A stretch of 64,000 nucleotides of DNA, from NCBI RefSeq assembly GCF_900106555.1, contig NZ_FNOE01000008.1, positions 1 to 64,000 of the forward strand, read 5' to 3'. Shown here in pieces: positions 19,796-28,740 of the stretch. Every line of letters begins with the position of its first letter. Position 1 is the stretch's first letter. Source of the stretch: Nitrosomonas oligotropha. Its GTDB lineage: Bacteria; Pseudomonadota; Gammaproteobacteria; Burkholderiales; Nitrosomonadaceae. The notes below the pieces were generated by a model, which was given only the letters and a program-made list of their open reading frames with translations, had not been told where the DNA came from and searched no databases. The position numbers and the translations under genes are program-made.

Positions 19796-21604
19796 ATGAA
19801 AAACCGGATCGCTGTTCTGTTTGCCCTATCCGCCATCACCCTCGCAGCTTGTAGTTCGCATCCATTGGAAGCCCCTTCTCCTCCGGCCTATGTCAGCCCG
19901 GTGCCGGATAACTGGCCGCAGGCGCAAGCCAAAATAGTGCAGAAAAAAGCGGACTATCTCGAGTCGCATCAGGTCGCTTACGACTGGTTCGGCAATTTTG
20001 CTTTCAGTGAAGCCGACGGCATTCCCTATCTGGTCTTGAAACTGTTGCCGAAACTCGCGCCGGAACTGTGGGGCAGCGAAGAGAATTTTCTCGACGCGGT
20101 CGGCCTGTTCATCGACGAACGGCAAAAAACTTTCCCGGTCGCGCGTGGTATCGGTTTTAGCGGCTTATCGCGGGCCGAAGCGCAAGGCAACATCGACTAC
20201 GCCTCGTTTACTTGCGGCGCTTGCCACATTGGCCGCGTACGGCTGGAAAACGGACAAATGGATTACCTCGACGGCGGGGTGAATGCTTCGTTCAACATTG
20301 TGCAGTTCCGCGTCAAAGCATACCAAACCCTGCAAAAAGCCTACGCGGGCAAAACCGGCGATGACCGCTACGCCGTGTTAACGCAAAAACTGCTGGACAC
20401 ATTGGATGCCACGCATCAGAAAAACCCGAATTATTTTTACAACAATTACCAATCCGCGGGCAGAAACTTTGACGCGAATTACGAAGCGGCGCAGATTGCA
20501 CTGTTCAAGAAAACCGCCGGGCAAACGGTGAAAAAATATGCGCAACGCGTCGAAGCCGAATACGAAGGCTTTGGTGCTTTGATCGCCAAAAACTACCCCG
20601 GTCTTGAATCCGCGATGATCGCTGGATTTCCTGGCATGGCCGACGCCACCGGCTTGAGCGCGATCAATGGCTATATCGGTTTGCGCAGCACACCGATATT
20701 GAAATGGTTTGCTGGTATCGTCCTGCCGCCGGAGCCGGGCATTACCGATTTCATGTCGGTCTGGGAACAAGACAAGCGCCTCGCCAGCTGGGATGAAAGT
20801 CATAAACGGCTGATCAACGGCGGCGGGCAATGGAACGGCAATATACCAATGCCAATCTACCGCAACTTGGTCGCCATGCTGACACTGGGCTTGGAACAGA
20901 CCGACGTGCGCGTCGCCGCATTCGCCGAGGAATTGCTCGATGGCCTGCCCGCCAGCCCTTATCCCTTTGCAGTCGATATTGCATTAGCTAAAAAGGGACA
21001 GGACTTATTCGCCGAACACTGCGCCGATTGCCATCAGCCGAAAAACGGCAAGGTCTACGACAACCTCGGCACCAGCATGAAACGGGCTTACGTGGTCGGT
21101 GCAGTGCTGAACTACGCTGCGCGCAAGGGGTTGTACGACAACTGCTCCCCGGATACCACCATCCGGCTGTACAACAAAGACATTAAGCCTTGCGCCGAGT
21201 TTGACGGCGTCTCGCTGGCCGGTAAAAAAGACTTGCTGATGTCGCCCAACAGCGAACACCACGGCTACAATGCGCGGCCGTTGAGCGGTGTGTGGGCGCA
21301 AGCGCCGTATTTGCACAACGGCACGGTGCCGACGGTTTACCATCTGCTGGTGCCGGAAGAGCGCCCGGCCAGTTTTGTCAAAAGCCGCCTCGATTACGAC
21401 CAAAAACTGCTCGGTTTCTCCTGGAACTCGCAACAGACAAGCGGTAAAGAAGAAGGTTATGTGTTCCAGACCAACGCGGTTCCTGCGTTGAGCAACAAAG
21501 GTCACGACAAGGATATCGTCGAAGGCAAGAAAACCTACCGTCTCAACTGGTCTGGCGACAAGGACGGCGCGTTTGCGATCATTGAGTATCTAAAAACTTT
21601 GTAA
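19796..21604 (+). CDS. Diheme c-type cytochrome lipoprotein (RoxA / cytochrome c peroxidase-like)
   Basis: The product is about 602 residues. It has a lipoprotein signal with lipobox LAAC near residue 19, so it should be anchored on the periplasmic face of a membrane. Two heme c sites are visible: CGACH near residue 140 and CADCH near 407. The C-terminal GVWAQAPYLHNGTVPT is the conserved segment shared by diheme peroxidases and the RoxA-type rubber oxygenases; the roughly 600-residue length and wide heme spacing fit the RoxA-like group better than classical peroxidases (about 330). ATG 19796 is preferred over 19790 because AAGGA is then 6 bases upstream. Substrate is unknown; redox partnership with the ammonia-oxidation chain is speculation. 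Confidence 0.85.
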   Translation: MKNRIAVLFALSAITLAACSSHPLEAPSPPAYVSPVPDNWPQAQAKIVQKKADYLESHQVAYDWFGNFAFSEADGIPYLVLKLLPKLAPELWGSEENFLDAVGLFIDERQKTFPVARGIGFSGLSRAEAQGNIDYASFTCGACHIGRVRLENGQMDYLDGGVNASFNIVQFRVKAYQTLQKAYAGKTGDDRYAVLTQKLLDTLDATHQKNPNYFYNNYQSAGRNFDANYEAAQIALFKKTAGQTVKKYAQRVEAEYEGFGALIAKNYPGLESAMIAGFPGMADATGLSAINGYIGLRSTPILKWFAGIVLPPEPGITDFMSVWEQDKRLASWDESHKRLINGGGQWNGNIPMPIYRNLVAMLTLGLEQTDVRVAAFAEELLDGLPASPYPFAVDIALAKKGQDLFAEHCADCHQPKNGKVYDNLGTSMKRAYVVGAVLNYAARKGLYDNCSPDTTIRLYNKDIKPCAEFDGVSLAGKKDLLMSPNSEHHGYNARPLSGVWAQAPYLHNGTVPTVYHLLVPEERPASFVKSRLDYDQKLLGFSWNSQQTSGKEEGYVFQTNAVPALSNKGHDKDIVEGKKTYRLNWSGDKDGAFAIIEYLKTL

Positions 21605-21628
21605 CGCTCAGCAAAAGGAGGAATCATC

Positions 21629-22063
21629 ATGGCCAGCCCTTTAATTCAACCGTATTTGATGTTCGGCGGGCGCTGCGAAGAAGCGCTCGAATTCTACCGC
21701 ACCGCACTCGGCGCGCAAGTCGACATGCTGATGCGCTTCAGCGAAAGCCCCGATCCCACGCCACCCGGCATGTTGCCGCCAGGTTTTGAAAACAAAGTCA
21801 TGCACGCCAGTTTCCGCATCGCCGGTAATGTGCTGATGGCTTCGGACGGCTGCGAAGTGGGAGCGCAATTCAAAGGCTTTTCACTGTCGATCTCAGTCGC
21901 CACCGAAGCCGAAGCGGATCGTTATTTTTCCGCGCTATCCGACGGCGGCCAAGTGCAAATGCCGCTGACCAAAACTTTCTGGTCGCCGCGCTTCGGCATG
22001 CTCACCGACCGCTTCGGCATCGCCTGGATGATCAACGTCGTCAGCAACGAACACGCCGCATGA
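21629..22063 (+). CDS. VOC superfamily protein, PhnB/3-demethylubiquinone methyltransferase-like
   Basis: The 144-residue protein has the glyoxalase/VOC fold of the PhnB group: PYLMFGGRCEEALEFYRTALGA, HASFRIAGNVLMASD, FSLSISVATEAEADRYFSAL and FGMLTDRFGIAWMI. A strong AAAGGAGG ribosome binding site precedes the ATG. Function in this group is generally unassigned. It starts 25 bases after the cytochrome and its stop overlaps the next start as ATGA, so it is in an operon with at least the following small lipoprotein gene. Confidence 0.88.
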   Translation: MASPLIQPYLMFGGRCEEALEFYRTALGAQVDMLMRFSESPDPTPPGMLPPGFENKVMHASFRIAGNVLMASDGCEVGAQFKGFSLSISVATEAEADRYFSALSDGGQVQMPLTKTFWSPRFGMLTDRFGIAWMINVVSNEHAA

Positions 22064-22281
22064 ATTTCCGCATCCTGGCCACAGCCTTCGCTACTGCCGC
22101 TCTGACGGTTGCAACCGGCTGCGCTACTCAGCAACTCTACTCCACCGGCCAAGCGTGGCAACGCAACCAATGCACCCGGCTGGTGGATCAACAGGAACGC
22201 GAGCGCTGCATGGCCAATGCCGGTGCTTCTTATGAAACTTATAAGAAACAGTCCGATCTGGAAAACACGCAAGGAAAGTAA
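22060..22281 (+). CDS. Small lipoprotein of unknown function
   Basis: This 73-residue protein has a signal peptide with lipobox VATGC (cysteine near residue 21) followed by a short polar domain with two further cysteines in NQCTRLVDQQERERCMANAG. The start overlaps the stop of the VOC gene (ATGA). Similar short lipoproteins with a paired-cysteine helix-hairpin are common in proteobacteria without assigned roles. Confidence 0.7.
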   Translation: MNFRILATAFATAALTVATGCATQQLYSTGQAWQRNQCTRLVDQQERERCMANAGASYETYKKQSDLENTQGK

Positions 22282-22336
22282 CGATCCGGTAGCCGGACAC
22301 TTCCTGTTCATAGACGAAACCTTCAAGGAGATTCCC

Positions 22337-22768
22337 ATGGATCAAAAGGTATACAAAGGCCATTGTTTTTGCGGCGCGGTTGAGTTCACCGTAACCGGTG
22401 AGCCGGACGCGATGGGCTATTGTCATTGCGAATCCTGCCGGCATTGGTCTGCCGGTCCGGTCAACGCTTTCACGCTGTGGAAACCCACAGCCATGCAAAT
22501 CACGCGCGGCGCGGAAAACATCGACACCTACAACAAAACACCGCAAAGTTCACGCAAATGGTGCAAAACATGCGGCGGCCACATTTATTCCGAGCATCCC
22601 GGCTGGAATCTCATCGATGTATTTGCCCCCATTCTGCAGAATTTTTCGTTCCAACCGGCCATTCACGTGCACTACCAGGAATCCGTGCTGCGCATCGCGG
22701 ACGGATTACCCAAGATGAAAGACGTTCCGAAGGAAATGGGCGGCTCGGGCATCAGCATCGCGGAATAA
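22337..22768 (+). CDS. GFA / CENP-V domain zinc protein
   Basis: GFA-domain proteins carry two zinc sites and were named for glutathione-dependent formaldehyde activation, though most have unknown substrates. This 143-residue copy shows HCFCGAVEF (C10, C12), GYCHCESCR (C29, C31, C34) and KWCKTCGGH, the full ligand set. The frame is open upstream across the small lipoprotein gene, but ATG 22337 gives the family N-terminus and has AAGGAG about 8 bases before it. It follows the VOC and lipoprotein genes by 55 bases. Confidence 0.9.
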   Translation: MDQKVYKGHCFCGAVEFTVTGEPDAMGYCHCESCRHWSAGPVNAFTLWKPTAMQITRGAENIDTYNKTPQSSRKWCKTCGGHIYSEHPGWNLIDVFAPILQNFSFQPAIHVHYQESVLRIADGLPKMKDVPKEMGGSGISIAE

Positions 22769-22783
22769 AACCCGGTTTTAGCG

Positions 22784-23149
22784 TTGAAGAACATGACTCT
22801 GAACTTTGAAACAATGAGCGAACAGCAGATTCTGGCGATCGCCGATCCGATCATGGACAATTTGATGGAAGCCTCAACGCAACGCGATCACGCCCGGCAT
22901 GTCCGCGATTTCACCGGTCGATTGAAAGCCATCGTCACGCCGGACTATCTAGAATGCGTCTGCCAGCAGTACCAAACGGAGAAAGGCTACTTCACCACCC
23001 GCACCCCCATCGCCGTCCTCCGCCGCCCGGATTCGGTAGCGATCATCTGGAAACAACACTTCACGAAAGCACCCGGCGAATTTGTCGCGGAAATGGTGCT
23101 GGTGCACCGGGATGGCCGGTATTGGGTGGATCATGTGATGGTGTTTTGA
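22784..23149 (+). CDS. Conserved-looking hypothetical protein, SnoaL-like size
   Basis: This 121-residue protein is not recognised with confidence. The pattern of an N-terminal helical half (DPIMDNLMEASTQRDHARHVRDF) and a C-terminal beta-sheet half ending in DGRYWVDHVMVF recalls the NTF2/SnoaL-like fold, but no catalytic signature is visible. It lies 15 bases after the GFA gene and is probably the last gene of that operon. Confidence 0.65.
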   Translation: MKNMTLNFETMSEQQILAIADPIMDNLMEASTQRDHARHVRDFTGRLKAIVTPDYLECVCQQYQTEKGYFTTRTPIAVLRRPDSVAIIWKQHFTKAPGEFVAEMVLVHRDGRYWVDHVMVF

Positions 23150-23207
23150 GATTCGCGTGAAATCTGCAGCTGATTATGGCTCTGGCAAAGTTTGTTATGA
23201 TGAGAGC

Positions 23208-23232
23208 TGAATGAATGAATGAATGAATGAAT
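23208..23232 (+). repeat. TGAA tetranucleotide repeat, six units
   Basis: Six perfect tandem TGAA units plus one base lie in the gap between the 121-residue hypothetical gene and the orphan nuclease-like gene, about 90 bases before the latter's start. Tetranucleotide tracts of this sort can vary in length and alter promoter spacing; whether it does so here is unknown. Confidence 0.95.
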
Positions 23233-23322
23233 CAAACCCTATGAAACGTAAAGATATCATATGACGCATACAATGACAGATCACATCTGTCGTGATCTCT
23301 AATTCTAGTTAACCCACAACAA

Positions 23323-24432
23323 ATGTCGCATACACACTTCACCAACCAGATTGCGAAAACCGGTTTCGTTCTTGAGAACCGCATCGCGCAGGAACTGAAA
23401 GCCGCGAAGTGGACAGTCATTAGCAACAGGTATTACGTTGATGATGCTGAAGAGTCAGTTCGTGAGATTGATTTGATCGCGTATCAAGCGACTCGAGTTC
23501 AACACTTTGACGTCTACACGACACTTATCATCAGCTGCAAGAAGAACGAGACAAATGCTTGGGCGCTCCTGGCAAGAGACATCGATCTGAAAGATCCTAA
23601 CTCCGATTGGCAGCCGCTCCATGCATGGTCAAACGATAAGGCTCTTGCCTATCAGCTATCTAGTGCAGGCTTCGCTAAACGCTATCACGATGGAATCGCA
23701 AAACATGGAGTCATCACAGCCCTTCAGACTCCCGCGGTAGAAGTCTTTGCATTTCAAGAAATGAAGAGGGATTCCGGTGTTCCGCAGAACGACAAAAACA
23801 TTTTCACAGCGGTAACATCGTTAATGAAGGCACAAGCCTATGAGCTTGGCGCATTGCCACAACGCAAGAAGACACCGGCCATCTATCAGTTCAACTTACT
23901 ATCGATTGTTGACGCAGATCTCTTTCGCCTCATGTTCTCCGGTCGCTCTATTGAGGCCATCGCGGTGGAAAGCGAGCACTACATTGCGCGTTACATCATC
24001 AAGAAGCGCGAAACCTTTTCAAGAATACGATTTCTTCACGCCAATGCTTTCGCAGGCGCACTTCCAGATTACAGCACCCTACACTCGGCAAACTGTCAGT
24101 GGTTCGGCTCCGAATGCGATGCTTTCTATCGAGATATTGCGAAAGACGGCAATCGCCTGAATATCCTGTTGGAAGAATTCCGCAAACAGGCTGCCTGGGA
24201 AATCAGGTGGCCTCTTTTCCACAACAATATCAAGGCACCTGATGCTGCGTCCATCAACCTTTACTGGAATAGATCGGGCGACTCATTGAACATATGGGCG
24301 CCTTTCGGAACAGAGGGCGCAAGCCTTCTGAATGGAAATGTGAAGACCAAGAAGGTCGTTGCAGATACACTTCAATCTATCTATCGGTACTCTGGCCCTT
24401 TTGTGTTTGAAGATGATGATATTCACTTTTAG
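23323..24432 (+). CDS. Orphan protein with a restriction-endonuclease-like N-terminal domain
   Basis: The 369-residue protein starts with a segment resembling a PD-(D/E)XK fold: an early helix NRIAQELKAAKW, then REIDLIAYQ and LIISCKK, which match the catalytic D and K positions of Mrr-like nucleases but with serine/cysteine where a glutamate is usual. The remaining 270 residues match nothing I recognise. GC (28 of 60 bases at 23461-23520) is below that of the glg genes, and the gene is isolated, preceded by a TGAA tract. A cytoplasmic nucleic-acid-acting or defence-related role is a guess; catalytic competence is doubtful without the glutamate. Confidence 0.6.
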   Translation: MSHTHFTNQIAKTGFVLENRIAQELKAAKWTVISNRYYVDDAEESVREIDLIAYQATRVQHFDVYTTLIISCKKNETNAWALLARDIDLKDPNSDWQPLHAWSNDKALAYQLSSAGFAKRYHDGIAKHGVITALQTPAVEVFAFQEMKRDSGVPQNDKNIFTAVTSLMKAQAYELGALPQRKKTPAIYQFNLLSIVDADLFRLMFSGRSIEAIAVESEHYIARYIIKKRETFSRIRFLHANAFAGALPDYSTLHSANCQWFGSECDAFYRDIAKDGNRLNILLEEFRKQAAWEIRWPLFHNNIKAPDAASINLYWNRSGDSLNIWAPFGTEGASLLNGNVKTKKVVADTLQSIYRYSGPFVFEDDDIHF

Positions 24433-24632
24433 CACAATGCGAGCTAATCCATCGTTGCAAGTGACGCTCCCGAATGTTCCGATGGGTAAATGGTTAGTTG
24501 AAGTAGAGATCCGAGACGTAAATAGAAACACCCATTGCAACTTAAAACTCATTTCATCTTAAAGACTGGCGATTAGCACGACTCAAACATCACCTTATGC
24601 CCGCAAGAGGAATCAAGTCATAAACAAAGCAT

Positions 24633-25436
24633 CTAACGATGCCGAGGAAAACCGTGACTATGCCCACCGCCGCCACGGCCTTTACCGAATAGTATCGCAA
24701 CGGCGACAAGCGCAACGATAGCAACGCCCGCCACTACTTTTCTCCAGTCAACAACGGTTTTATAGAGCTGAAAATCCTCGCGCCAGCGCATGCGTTGCCA
24801 TAGCTCATCCGGCCCCAGGGCGTGGGGTTGTCCGATGGCATCCGGCGTGACGGTAATTTTTTGATCCGCCCGGACAACCACGAATTTCCCGGTATCCTCC
24901 CGCGTCATCACTTCGATCGTGCCACTGAGCACCATGATGCTGGTTTGCTGTTGCGACACGTTGATTTGCAGGACTGCGTTTTGGGCTTGTATCCTGGCAT
25001 GCAGTGTCTCGATGTCATGCAGACAACTCGATGTGTCGGCGTACGCTTTGCCGGCATTGAATCGGTCGATGCGTATCGAGCAGGTTGAATCCGATGCTTT
25101 GAATTCAATGCGCGCGCCGCTTTGCATCCCCGAGCTTATGAACGCGTTATTCTTTACCGGCGCGGAAACTTTTACTTGATCGCCATTCAGCAGCACACTC
25201 TTGCCCGACGCATAGAGCGTTCCGATGACGGCATCGCTCGCACTGGCGTTGTGATGAAAGCGAACCCCCATATTCTCGTCTTGCTCCCAGAAACCGCTAC
25301 TTTCAGCAAAATTCCTATCCTGAATGGGCACGGTTTTACAACCGGAAAGCAGCAGAACGGCTAGTACAAGGAACAACCAAGTTTGAATGTGCACACCCAG
25401 CTTGCAAAAGAATGATTTACTTTCAGCAATGTTCAT
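24633..25436 (-). CDS. FecR-domain lipoprotein with C-terminal membrane helix
   Basis: From ATG 25436 (AAGGAGA ribosome site) the protein has 267 residues. A signal peptide ends in the lipobox LLSGC, followed by a FecR-like beta-sandwich (GTLYASGKSVLLNGDQVKV, ISSGMQSGARIEF, TSIMVLSGTIEV). A hydrophobic helix VVAGVAIVALVAVAILF comes near the C-terminus, then a Gly/His-rich tail. FecR domains normally sense TonB transducers or act as scaffolds; no ECF sigma or TonB receptor gene is adjacent. It may instead be a secreted polymer- or surface-associated FecR protein. Confidence 0.75.
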   Translation of the reverse strand: MNIAESKSFFCKLGVHIQTWLFLVLAVLLLSGCKTVPIQDRNFAESSGFWEQDENMGVRFHHNASASDAVIGTLYASGKSVLLNGDQVKVSAPVKNNAFISSGMQSGARIEFKASDSTCSIRIDRFNAGKAYADTSSCLHDIETLHARIQAQNAVLQINVSQQQTSIMVLSGTIEVMTREDTGKFVVVRADQKITVTPDAIGQPHALGPDELWQRMRWREDFQLYKTVVDWRKVVAGVAIVALVAVAILFGKGRGGGGHSHGFPRHR

Positions 25437-25684
25437 TTTGCTTCTCCTTTCAGCCGTACTTTCCACACGAATTTCCGATGGGATCACTGTAGTGTGAGTT
25501 GTCTGAATCGAGACTGAATGAAGCACGGAGCCCGATAGGAAATTATTGCTCTATCATATTATCTTTTTATATTTTGTTATATAATTAATTGACGAATGGT
25601 CGAGTAGTAGTCTTAAATAAACAAAGCTCCAGTTTGGTCCCATGCGGTTGGGGATAATGTTCAATAGCATTCAAGGAGGCAGAC

Positions 25685-26971
25685 ATGGCACGTATTGTTA
25701 TTTTGGGTGCGGGTATCGGCGGTGTACCGATGGCTTATGAAATGATGGAAGTTGCCGGTCAGCATCATGAAGTAATCGTGATATCGGATTCGCCGACGTT
25801 CCATTTTGTGCCGTCGAATGTCTGGGTCCCGCCCGGGTGGCGCACGGCGGAAGAGTTGAAAATCGAGCTTGCGCCCGTGATGCAAAGTAAGGGTATCACG
25901 TTCATTCAGAAAGCGGCATCATCCATCGACCCTGACAACAATCAAGTGATCCTCGCGGATGAATCCGCCGTGGCCTACGATTTCCTGATCATCGCGACAG
26001 GACCGCGGCTAGCATTCGATGAAATTCCAGGATTGGGGCCGCAGGGTTATACCTCATCGGTCTGTCATGTCGACCATGCCGCCGTTGCCGCGAAAGACTG
26101 GCGCAAATTTATCGAAAATCCCGGTCCGATTGTTGTCGGCGCGGTTCAGGGTGCCTCTTGTTTCGGCCCGGCGTATGAATATCTGATGGTTCTTGAAACC
26201 GAATTGCGTAAAAAGAAAATGCGCGACAAAGTGCCGATGATCTTTGTAACCTCGGAGCCTTATATCGGCCACCTCGGGCTAGGCGGTGTCGGCGACACCA
26301 AGGGTTTGCTGGAAAGCGCCTTGCGCGACAAAACCATCAAATGGATAACGAATGCCCGAGTCGACAAGATTGAACCTGGGATGATTTTTGTGACCGAAGT
26401 CGACGAAGACGGTCACGACAAAAAAAAGCACGAACTACCCTTCAAACACTCCATGATGCTGCCCGCCTTTACCGGCGTCGATGCGGTGCGCCATGTCAAG
26501 GCGCAAGGTCTGGTGAATCCGCGCGGTTTTGTTCTAGTGGATGAATATCAGCGCAACAAGGCTTACAAAAATATTTATTCGGTCGGCGTCTGTATCGCCA
26601 TTCCGCCGATTGAAAAAACACCGCTGCCGGTCGGCGCACCCAAAACCGGGTATATGATCGAATCCATGGTAACCGCGGTCGCTCATAACATTGCCGAAGA
26701 GCTGTCCGGCAAGGAACCGTCGCACAAGGCGACATGGAATGCCTTATGCTTGGCCGATTTTGGTGATACCGGCGTGGCTTTTCTGGCGCAGCCGCAAATT
26801 CCGCCGCGCAATACCACATGGTCTTCGGAAGGAAAATGGGTGCATCTGGCGAAAATCGGTTTTGAGCAATATTTCATGCGTAAAATTCGCAAAGGTATCA
26901 CTGAACCCTATTATGAGAAATTAATCCTCAAACTGATGGGACTTACCCGGTTAAAGGAAAAAGGTGAATAA
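25685..26971 (+). CDS. sqr: Sulfide:quinone oxidoreductase
   Basis: SQR oxidises sulfide to polysulfide and reduces membrane quinone. The 428-residue flavoprotein starts with the FAD loop [16 protein letters not shown]. Cysteines C127 (SSVCHVDHA), C159 (GASCFGP) and C355 ([12 protein letters not shown]) fall one residue from the three redox cysteines C128, C160 and C356 of Acidithiobacillus ferrooxidans SQR, so a working enzyme is expected. A basic amphipathic C-terminus ([17 protein letters not shown]) would attach it to the inner membrane. AAGGAGG precedes the ATG. The small membrane gene that overlaps or directly follows it is probably co-expressed. Confidence 0.93.
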   Translation: MARIVILGAGIGGVPMAYEMMEVAGQHHEVIVISDSPTFHFVPSNVWVPPGWRTAEELKIELAPVMQSKGITFIQKAASSIDPDNNQVILADESAVAYDFLIIATGPRLAFDEIPGLGPQGYTSSVCHVDHAAVAAKDWRKFIENPGPIVVGAVQGASCFGPAYEYLMVLETELRKKKMRDKVPMIFVTSEPYIGHLGLGGVGDTKGLLESALRDKTIKWITNARVDKIEPGMIFVTEVDEDGHDKKKHELPFKHSMMLPAFTGVDAVRHVKAQGLVNPRGFVLVDEYQRNKAYKNIYSVGVCIAIPPIEKTPLPVGAPKTGYMIESMVTAVAHNIAEELSGKEPSHKATWNALCLADFGDTGVAFLAQPQIPPRNTTWSSEGKWVHLAKIGFEQYFMRKIRKGITEPYYEKLILKLMGLTRLKEKGE

Positions 26972-26972
26972 A

Positions 26973-27173
26973 ATGACATTGGATAGAGCAGTTATGGCAG
27001 TTGCGGGCAGCTTTATTTTATTGAGTTTGTTGCTGGCTCATTTTCATTCCAATAACTGGCTGTGGTTTACTGCCTTTGTCGGCACAAATTTGTTGCAATC
27101 GGCATTCACAGGATTCTGCCCGATGGCCATGTTCCTGAAGAAATTGGGGGTTAAGCCGGGGAGCGCGTTCTGA
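26973..27173 (+). CDS. DUF2892 (YgaP-like) small membrane protein
   Basis: The 66-residue protein has two membrane helices ([16 protein letters not shown] and [15 protein letters not shown]) ending in [16 protein letters not shown], the DUF2892 signature CP(M/L) seen in the membrane part of the rhodanese YgaP. ATG 26973 gives the usual TLDRAVM start; a GTG at 26964 overlapping the SQR stop is the alternative. The link to SQR is common and suggests sulfur metabolism, with the conserved cysteine possibly carrying sulfane sulfur. Confidence 0.85.
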   Translation: MTLDRAVMAVAGSFILLSLLLAHFHSNNWLWFTAFVGTNLLQSAFTGFCPMAMFLKKLGVKPGSAF

Positions 27174-27335
27174 TCGCTTGCGTGCCGTTCCGTTGAAACT
27201 CGAATTGGATGAAAATGCGCGGAAACGCAAAACCAGAGAACAAAAGCTTTCTGCTTGCCTGCTGTTTGTACTGAGCCGGTTCTATTTTTTCCGGCCGGGT
27301 GATAACGTCGGCTGGTTGCCGCTTCTACGTGAGAT

Positions 27336-28730
27336 ATGCCAAAAATAATTCAAAACAAGCTGGTATCCATCCTGATATTGATCGCGATGTCATCGCATTC
27401 GGCGGCAAACGAGAATACGGTTTTCGGGCCGGATACCAGTGCAGTGGCTGCGAAAAAACCAGTTGCGCAGGTATTTACGCTCGATCAGGCCATTGATTAC
27501 GCCTTGGCCAACAACCCCGACTTGCAGATCGCCGCCGAACGCATCAAACAGGCAGAAGCCCGCCTGGGCATGGCGCTTTCCGCGTTTTACCCGCAGATCT
27601 CGGCGCGGGCCAGTTACGAGAACTCCAACAATCCGGCGCAGGTGTTTGCCATGATCGTGGCGCAGCGGGATTTTGATGCCAATGCCATGCAGAACATCAA
27701 TAGCCCGGGCTACCGGCAGAATTTCCGCCCGGAAATCATCGGCACGATGTCGCTTTTTCGCGGCGGACAGGATTATCAGAAAAGCAAAGCAGCCGAACTG
27801 GGCATCGATGCCGCCGAATTCGAGCGCTCGACCGTGAGAAATGCGCTGGTGGAAGCGGTGACGGTTTCTTACTACGCTTATCTGGCGGCGCAGGAAGCGC
27901 TGAAAGTCGCGAAAGACTCGATCCATGCGATTTCTAGCGAACTCAAACAAACCAAACTGCAATACGAAGCGGGAACAGCGTTGAAATCCGAAGTGTTGTC
28001 CTTGGATGTCAAACTGGCCGAAGCGCAAGAAGCCGAAATTAGGGCCGCCAATGCCATCGAACTATCCAAAACCAGCATCGCCAATCTGCTCGGACTGGAG
28101 CATTCCATGGCGTTTGCTGTTGCCGCAACATCCAAACTGACCAAACCTCAGCCGACCGGATCGTTTGACGAAATGCTTGAGCAGGCGCTGGCCAGACGCC
28201 CGGAAATCATGGCGGCGGCCAGGCAGGTGGAAATCAGCGAGCGCGAACTCAAGGCCGAGCTAGGTGCCTATCTGCCCAAGGCCGATGCGTTTGTCAGCTA
28301 CGGCCAGAACAGCCAATCGCCCGGCTTTTCCGGGCAGAAGGACAATGTCACTGTCGGAGTCGCCGTGGAAATGAATCTGTTTTCCGGTTTCAATACCAAA
28401 CAGCGGGTCAGTGCCGCGGAAAGAAAGGCGAAGGAAATGCGCGAAATGGAGCGAAAAACCAAGCTGGCCATCGAGCAGGAAGTCAAAACCGCTTTCTTGA
28501 AACTGCAAGAAGCATTGACGCGGCTGCATGTCGCCGAAACCTCGGTGCAGGCGGCTGAAGAGGCGCAAAGACTGGTGCATGAAGAGCGTCGGGCCGGAAT
28601 GACGACGGTCACGCGCTACATCGAATCCGAAACCGCTCGCAACAAGGCGCAGTCCAGTTCCATTGCAGCGCATTACGATGCATTGAGCGCGGAAATGGCG
28701 CTAAAAAAAGCAGTCGGTAACTGGAAATAA
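27336..28730 (+). CDS. TolC-family outer membrane efflux protein
   Basis: This 464-residue protein is the outer-membrane channel of a tripartite pump. It has a signal peptide (LVSILILIAMSSHSAA), then the duplicated TolC half-domains beginning TLDQAIDYALANNPDLQ and FDEMLEQALARRPEIMAAARQ, with long coiled-coil helices between short barrel strands such as EIIGTMSLFRGGQ and VEMNLFSGFNTK. It precedes an adaptor gene by 10 bases and an RND permease, so all three components are encoded together. Confidence 0.93.
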   Translation: MPKIIQNKLVSILILIAMSSHSAANENTVFGPDTSAVAAKKPVAQVFTLDQAIDYALANNPDLQIAAERIKQAEARLGMALSAFYPQISARASYENSNNPAQVFAMIVAQRDFDANAMQNINSPGYRQNFRPEIIGTMSLFRGGQDYQKSKAAELGIDAAEFERSTVRNALVEAVTVSYYAYLAAQEALKVAKDSIHAISSELKQTKLQYEAGTALKSEVLSLDVKLAEAQEAEIRAANAIELSKTSIANLLGLEHSMAFAVAATSKLTKPQPTGSFDEMLEQALARRPEIMAAARQVEISERELKAELGAYLPKADAFVSYGQNSQSPGFSGQKDNVTVGVAVEMNLFSGFNTKQRVSAAERKAKEMREMERKTKLAIEQEVKTAFLKLQEALTRLHVAETSVQAAEEAQRLVHEERRAGMTTVTRYIESETARNKAQSSSIAAHYDALSAEMALKKAVGNWK

Positions 28731-28740
28731 AGGAGCGCCT

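Noticed and set aside
24359..24562. Short plus-strand frame overlapping the end of the nuclease-like gene, with a segment recalling peptides often annotated near integron-like sequence
   Set aside because: Overlaps a real gene and has no ribosome site or domain; no integron attachment site could be confirmed.
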